Assembly (NCBI GenBank): GCA_045588485.1 | Contig: JAZNEI010000091.1 | Coordinates: forward strand, 1-64,000 | Length of the DNA: 64,000 nucleotides | Reading direction: 5' to 3' | From: HGM04593 sp045588485 | GTDB taxonomy: Bacteria; Bacteroidota; Bacteroidia; Bacteroidales; Bacteroidaceae | Part shown: one piece after another, positions 60,619-64,000 of the stretch | How positions within the stretch are numbered: position 1 is the first letter of the stretch | How the letters are laid out: each line of letters begins with the position of its first letter | Notes under the pieces: generated by a model | Told to the model about the DNA's origin: nothing | Databases searched by the model: none | What the model saw: only the letters and a program-made list of their open reading frames with translations | Program-made: the position numbers and the translations under genes

Positions 60619-62253
60619 ATGAAAAACACAATTTCTTTTCTGAAGAAAAATCCTATTTTTCTTCTACTCTCATTAGTGAGCATTGCGCTCTATCTCTTTG
60701 GTGGCGATGATGCAGGTTGTACTATGATGGCAGCAGTGACGGTGGCATCGGCAGGTGGCGGCTCCACAACTGTTTCGCGTGGAATAGCAGGATTGCCCGA
60801 CCACGCTCATGGCAGTGCAACGACTGTCTCGTCGGCTTCGGAAATAAGTGATATTATCGAGGCTGAGACTGATGAAAAAATAATTGCTATTGCCAGCGAT
60901 GAGAGTGTAATTGATACAATCAAACGACGTATAAAAAGAAAGGTTGTGGTGTCGTCGTTCGAGGTCGACCATTATATGATTGACGAGAAACGCTCTAAAG
61001 CATATACCAATGCTAACTACACCGGTATAAAGGCTACACGCGCCGAGATTCCTTTCTCGACTACCGGCGAGAGAAAAATCTTTCAGGAGTATTACACTGC
61101 AATCTGTAAGGGTGTTAACGGATACGACCCCACAGGACAGATTGAACTCCCCGGTGTCGACCTTATGCTCTTCTTTGTGGGTAAGAACGATACTACCGAG
61201 GCTCCTATTGCAATGGCGGTAAACGGTCCCAAGGTAAACGCTACCGATGAGTATTGCGTCGTACCTTCAATACCAGCAGGTACCGAGGTTATTCTTTTGT
61301 CGTCGGCTGCATACGAGACACAGAAGTTTATCTCTCCCTCTACTGTAGTACCTGTCCCCGAGCGTGTATATCTGCAGAAACAGCTCTGTAACAGTATTGT
61401 GAGCGACTATTTCAAGGCGCAGAAGAAGAAAATGAAGTTCAGCGAGGCGCAGATTGCCGAGGCTATACTGCGTCAGTTCCGTCTCGAGAGTTGCCGTACT
61501 GCATGGGTGGGACAGCCCGGTAAGTTCAAGGTGCAGGCAATGGATCCCTCTATGGGTTATCAGTGGGATTACTTCTCGAAGGGTCTGCGTTGGCAGTTCA
61601 AACGTCAGTATGACCTATCTTCGACCATCACTTTTGCCGATCTTATTAACTTGTCTATGGTGAAATTCACCGGTTTTAATTGTTCGCGTAAGGCTGTGTG
61701 GTTCTTGGGTAAGCAGTTGTTGAACGATATTCAGAAGATTGACCTTACTCTGCACAAGAATATCACAGTGAAGGATGATAGCGTATGGGGTGTAGCCTGT
61801 ACACGTATTCACACTGTATTCGGAGATATTGCTCTTGTTCACGACCCCACATTGGATGCGCTCGGCTACTCGAACTGCGGTGGTCTTATCGACGAGAACG
61901 GTCTTGTGCGTTACTATATGAAGAACGAGAACTCGGCTGTTGAACGTGTCGAGGGTGAGGAGGCAAAGCGCGAGGTTGTAATGACAATCGACTGCCTCTG
62001 CCTAAAAGGATACAGCCACATCTGGGTTAACGGTGCAGCTGCCAAAAGTGATATTCCGGGTGCAGCGCGTGTGACAAGCTCGGCTACTCTTCCTGCATCG
62101 CCCAATACAAATGATGTTGTGGTGCTGACTGCTGATGTCAATCATAATGTGGGTGGTGCCGATACTCTTTGGTTCTCGGCAGGTACGGTGGTAACATACA
62201 CCGGTACCACATGGGTTGAGTACACAGGTGAAATAATGGCTCCTCTCGATTAA
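60619..62253 (+). CDS. Phage major capsid protein, HK97-type (544 aa)
   Basis: Shell protein. The N-terminal part contains a hydrophobic stretch (NPIFLLLSLVSIALYLFGGD, about 12-31), followed by a glycine/alanine-rich linker, a feature also seen in other Bacteroidales phage capsid proteins I recall. The coat core begins about residue 90 (VVVSSFEVDHYMIDEKRSKA, then YTGIKATRAEIPFSTTGERK). The C-terminal IHTVFGDIALVHDPTLDALG, then YSNCGGLIDENGLVRYYM are the typical end of HK97-fold capsid proteins. The sequence after about 480 (GAARVTSSATLPASPNTNDV) looks like a surface beta domain. Cleavage of the hydrophobic end during maturation is likely but not shown. Confidence 0.78.
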   Translation: MKNTISFLKKNPIFLLLSLVSIALYLFGGDDAGCTMMAAVTVASAGGGSTTVSRGIAGLPDHAHGSATTVSSASEISDIIEAETDEKIIAIASDESVIDTIKRRIKRKVVVSSFEVDHYMIDEKRSKAYTNANYTGIKATRAEIPFSTTGERKIFQEYYTAICKGVNGYDPTGQIELPGVDLMLFFVGKNDTTEAPIAMAVNGPKVNATDEYCVVPSIPAGTEVILLSSAAYETQKFISPSTVVPVPERVYLQKQLCNSIVSDYFKAQKKKMKFSEAQIAEAILRQFRLESCRTAWVGQPGKFKVQAMDPSMGYQWDYFSKGLRWQFKRQYDLSSTITFADLINLSMVKFTGFNCSRKAVWFLGKQLLNDIQKIDLTLHKNITVKDDSVWGVACTRIHTVFGDIALVHDPTLDALGYSNCGGLIDENGLVRYYMKNENSAVERVEGEEAKREVVMTIDCLCLKGYSHIWVNGAAAKSDIPGAARVTSSATLPASPNTNDVVVLTADVNHNVGGADTLWFSAGTVVTYTGTTWVEYTGEIMAPLD

Positions 62254-62333
62254 GAGATTTACTGATAACTATTGACAACCCCTCCGATTGCCAAGAAACA
62301 GGCAGTCGGAGGGAATAAAAAACAGAAATTAAT

Positions 62334-62768
62334 ATGAAAAAACGAATAACATACGAGATTCGCGGACAGATAGAGCGTAACTGCTTCTTCAGAGTTGGTA
62401 AAGCGCTTGTTCGTGTAGAGTTTACCGGTGGTGCTGTAAACTCGGCAGGAATTATTCCTGCGCAATATGTGACCGATAACCCTCTCTATCAGCGTGCTAT
62501 CGAGAATAGTGCCGACTATCGGAACGGTATAATCACTCAAGGGGCTGTTGTGGTATTGGATGCCGATGGCTCTATTGCTGATGAAAAGACGACAGAAATA
62601 AAGGATGAGTCTTTGGCAAATACTTTTCCTAATGTCAGCAATACACAGCAGGCACGTGCTGTGCTTATGGGCGAGCCTTACCGATGTCAGCTATCGCAGT
62701 TGCAGAACAAACATGCAGTGCGTGCAAAGGCAGATGAGCTTGGAATCTCTTTTCCTAATTGGTTATGA
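62334..62768 (+). CDS. Phage hypothetical protein (144 aa), LEM/HeH-like C terminus
   Basis: No named family recognised. A beta-rich N-terminal part (FRVGKALVRVEFTGGAVNSA) and the C-terminal AVRAKADELGISFPNWL, which resembles the short HeH/LEM-like motif (LRxxAxxLGIxxP) found at the ends of some phage head proteins. Its stop overlaps the next start (ATGA). Between capsid and adaptor genes, so likely a structural part of the head. Confidence 0.6.
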   Translation: MKKRITYEIRGQIERNCFFRVGKALVRVEFTGGAVNSAGIIPAQYVTDNPLYQRAIENSADYRNGIITQGAVVVLDADGSIADEKTTEIKDESLANTFPNVSNTQQARAVLMGEPYRCQLSQLQNKHAVRAKADELGISFPNWL

Positions 62769-63415
62769 TTAGTAACGAAAAGTTGAGGCTTAAGGTGCGT
62801 CAGATTATAAACGAGATGCACGACGATAGTGCTGTAACGCTTCTTAATGATGATACACGTTCTATTGACGAGCATATAATGGCACTATTGCCCGATGCAG
62901 TCCTGTGGATTCAGCGTAATAAGGGGTGGGGCGCTCTTAATCCAAAGAGTGTTACTGTGGTCGCAATTGAAGATAATGGTGATGGTACAGGTGAAATTAC
63001 CGTACCCGATGACTATGTAAAACTAATATCGTTACAGATGCATGGATGGCAGCGTCCTTGTACGCTGGCATTTCCACAAGAGTCGGCTGTCGCAGCTGCA
63101 CAGCATAATATATATACTCGTGCAGGGTGCTGTCGTCCTGTTTGTGTCGAGGCTTTTAATACTGTGGGACGTACGGTGCTACGCTACTATTCGCTTCCGA
63201 AAGAGGATGTGCCGCAGATTAAAGAATTTATTTACGAGGCACGATACAATCCCGAAGATGGACTATCGGGTTGCGATGAGGCATTGCATAAAGCTGTTGC
63301 TTACCAATGTGCTGCAATGCTCTTTAATATATTCGAACGGCGCGACTGTGCAAACTCTCTTATGGGAATTGCTTCGGCTTATTGCAATAATTATCAACAA
63401 AACGAAAAAAAGTAG
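62765..63415 (+). CDS. Phage head-tail adaptor-like protein (216 aa)
   Basis: The pattern of short N-terminal helices (EKLRLKVRQIINEMHDDSAV, then DEHIMALLPDAVLWIQRNKG) followed by a DNGDGTGEITVPDDYVKLIS strand is what I associate with phage adaptor or connector proteins. This rests on recall, not a search. A Cys-rich stretch lies in the middle (GCCRPVCVEAF). ATG 62765 was chosen over the TTG 6 bp upstream because it makes an ATGA overlap with the preceding gene. No tail-tube or portal gene follows within the window. Confidence 0.5.
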   Translation: MISNEKLRLKVRQIINEMHDDSAVTLLNDDTRSIDEHIMALLPDAVLWIQRNKGWGALNPKSVTVVAIEDNGDGTGEITVPDDYVKLISLQMHGWQRPCTLAFPQESAVAAAQHNIYTRAGCCRPVCVEAFNTVGRTVLRYYSLPKEDVPQIKEFIYEARYNPEDGLSGCDEALHKAVAYQCAAMLFNIFERRDCANSLMGIASAYCNNYQQNEKK

Positions 63416-63418
63416 ATT

Positions 63419-63700
63419 ATGGCAGTTGAAAAACTTAAATTCTCGTTCAATGGTAGCTGTTGGGAGAGTGAACCTCATGAGTGTATAGGTGGTGATATAA
63501 GAGTGCGTGTGCATAAATCGGGACCATTTCCCGTAGATGTCTTGGTGAGCATAGATGGTGATGAGGAGTATCTTTTTCAGGATCATTTCGGCATTGATGA
63601 GTGTAAGAGCGAGGTTACTATCGAGGGGGTTATGCCGGGACAGTTCATTAAACTCTGTTCGCATAGTGAGTTTACCCTGATAAAATATATCGAAATGTAG
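63419..63700 (+). CDS. Phage hypothetical protein (93 aa)
   Basis: Small, acidic, beta-rich protein (MAVEKLKFSFNGSCWESEPH, DIRVRVHKSGPFPVDVLVSI) with three cysteines. No family recognised. It begins 3 bp after the adaptor-like gene and ends 2 bp before the next start, a typical compact phage operon, so it is probably a small head or neck component. Confidence 0.6.
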   Translation: MAVEKLKFSFNGSCWESEPHECIGGDIRVRVHKSGPFPVDVLVSIDGDEEYLFQDHFGIDECKSEVTIEGVMPGQFIKLCSHSEFTLIKYIEM

Positions 63701-63702
63701 TA

Positions 63703-64000
63703 ATGGAGAATGGGGTTATGAAAAGAGGTTTTTTATTTTGTTTACGCTCTCTTCGGCCTCTTCTGCTTCTTATCTTATTGTCGGTTGCGGTGTCGTGTCG
63801 AACGGTGCGGAGCAGTGAGAGTGTCAATGACGCAAGAGTGCAATATATCTCTTTGCATACACGCGACAGTATCTTTTTGCACGATAGTGTACGGGTGCGT
63901 GAGAGTGCCGATACGGTTTTTATCACTCGTATCCGTACACACTACCGCGACCGTATGCACACCGACACATTGTGGATGCACGATACTGTAACAAAGGTAG
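63703..64000 (+). CDS. Phage lipoprotein, possible spanin-like (truncated at right edge)
   Basis: ATG 63703 or 63718 (MKRGFLFCLRSLRPLLLLIL) opens a signal peptide with a lipobox-like AVSC before the mature Cys. The mature part is a repeating charged segment (LHTRDSIFLHDSVRVRESAD, then FITRIRTHYRDRMHTDTLWM), the style of Bacteroidales prophage lipoproteins that sit near lysis genes. The frame continues past the window. A spanin role is a guess based on lipoprotein nature and phage context. Confidence 0.55.
   Translation, partial: MENGVMKRGFLFCLRSLRPLLLLILLSVAVSCRTVRSSESVNDARVQYISLHTRDSIFLHDSVRVRESADTVFITRIRTHYRDRMHTDTLWMHDTVTKV

Overview
The window reads as a Bacteroidales chromosome, probably from a gut- or rumen-type anaerobe. 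The support is the Bacteroidetes -7 promoter box TAnnTTTG at many starts (often with TTTG 19 bp upstream), Bacteroidetes-type lipoproteins, TlpA-like thioredoxins with N-terminal accessory regions, a V-type ATPase operon with a DUF2764 gene, a GT3-type glycogen synthase beside a GlgP phosphorylase, and a Bacteroidales-style prophage. Everything was read by eye; no database search was run, so family names rest on recognised motifs.

Layout. 1-5.7 kb (minus strand): four secreted or lipoprotein genes of the TlpA/thioredoxin type (the first runs off the left edge) behind a TonB C-terminal-domain gene. Upstream of these sits a very good sigma-54-type promoter (5914-5929) with two palindromic sites 21 bp apart (5984-6020). 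6.0-9.3 kb: an MacB/FtsX-type ABC permease without its ATPase and a Sel1-repeat membrane protein. 9.4-14.6 kb (minus): an apparent operon fabD - GH13 amylase - DUF4919 - mtgA - SanA/YdcF - 5'-nucleotidase. 14.8-23.1 kb (plus): an envelope polysaccharide operon (SLBB export protein, Wzz-like, flippase, polymerase, two glycosyltransferases). 23.1-24.0 kb is non-coding and repeat-rich, with tandem copies of a promoter-bearing unit and a strong hairpin. It is followed by a bi-domain oxidoreductase and a heparinase II/III protein that probably belong to the same polysaccharide pathway.

27.7-35.6 kb: housekeeping genes (SpoU methyltransferase, Omp85 protein, MBL hydrolase, tyrS), two tandem identical tRNA-Lys(CTT) genes, a small lipoprotein and an MFS transporter. 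35.69-35.82 kb is a strong small-RNA candidate. 36.1-43.6 kb: V-ATPase operon E-DUF2764-A-B-D-I-K, whose K subunit keeps the sodium-ligand pattern. 43.9-48.3 kb: glycogen synthase and phosphorylase. 48.4-55.9 kb: DUF1232, hemolysin III, a hypothetical protein, a PI-PLC-like protein, murB with an MBL gene, a 4'-phosphopantetheinyl transferase, DUF554, and a tyrosine phenol-lyase-like enzyme.

56.1-64.0 kb: one end of a prophage. The large terminase and three small genes are on the minus strand; a scaffold-like protein, major capsid protein, adaptor-like genes and a truncated lipoprotein (possibly lysis-related) are on the plus strand. The element continues past the right edge; no integrase, portal or tail gene is inside the window.

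The observations I rate highest are the sigma-54 control region of the thioredoxin/TonB cluster, the orphan small RNA, the covarying palindrome in the 23 kb repeats, and the divergent phage module with two paralogous unknown genes beside TerL.
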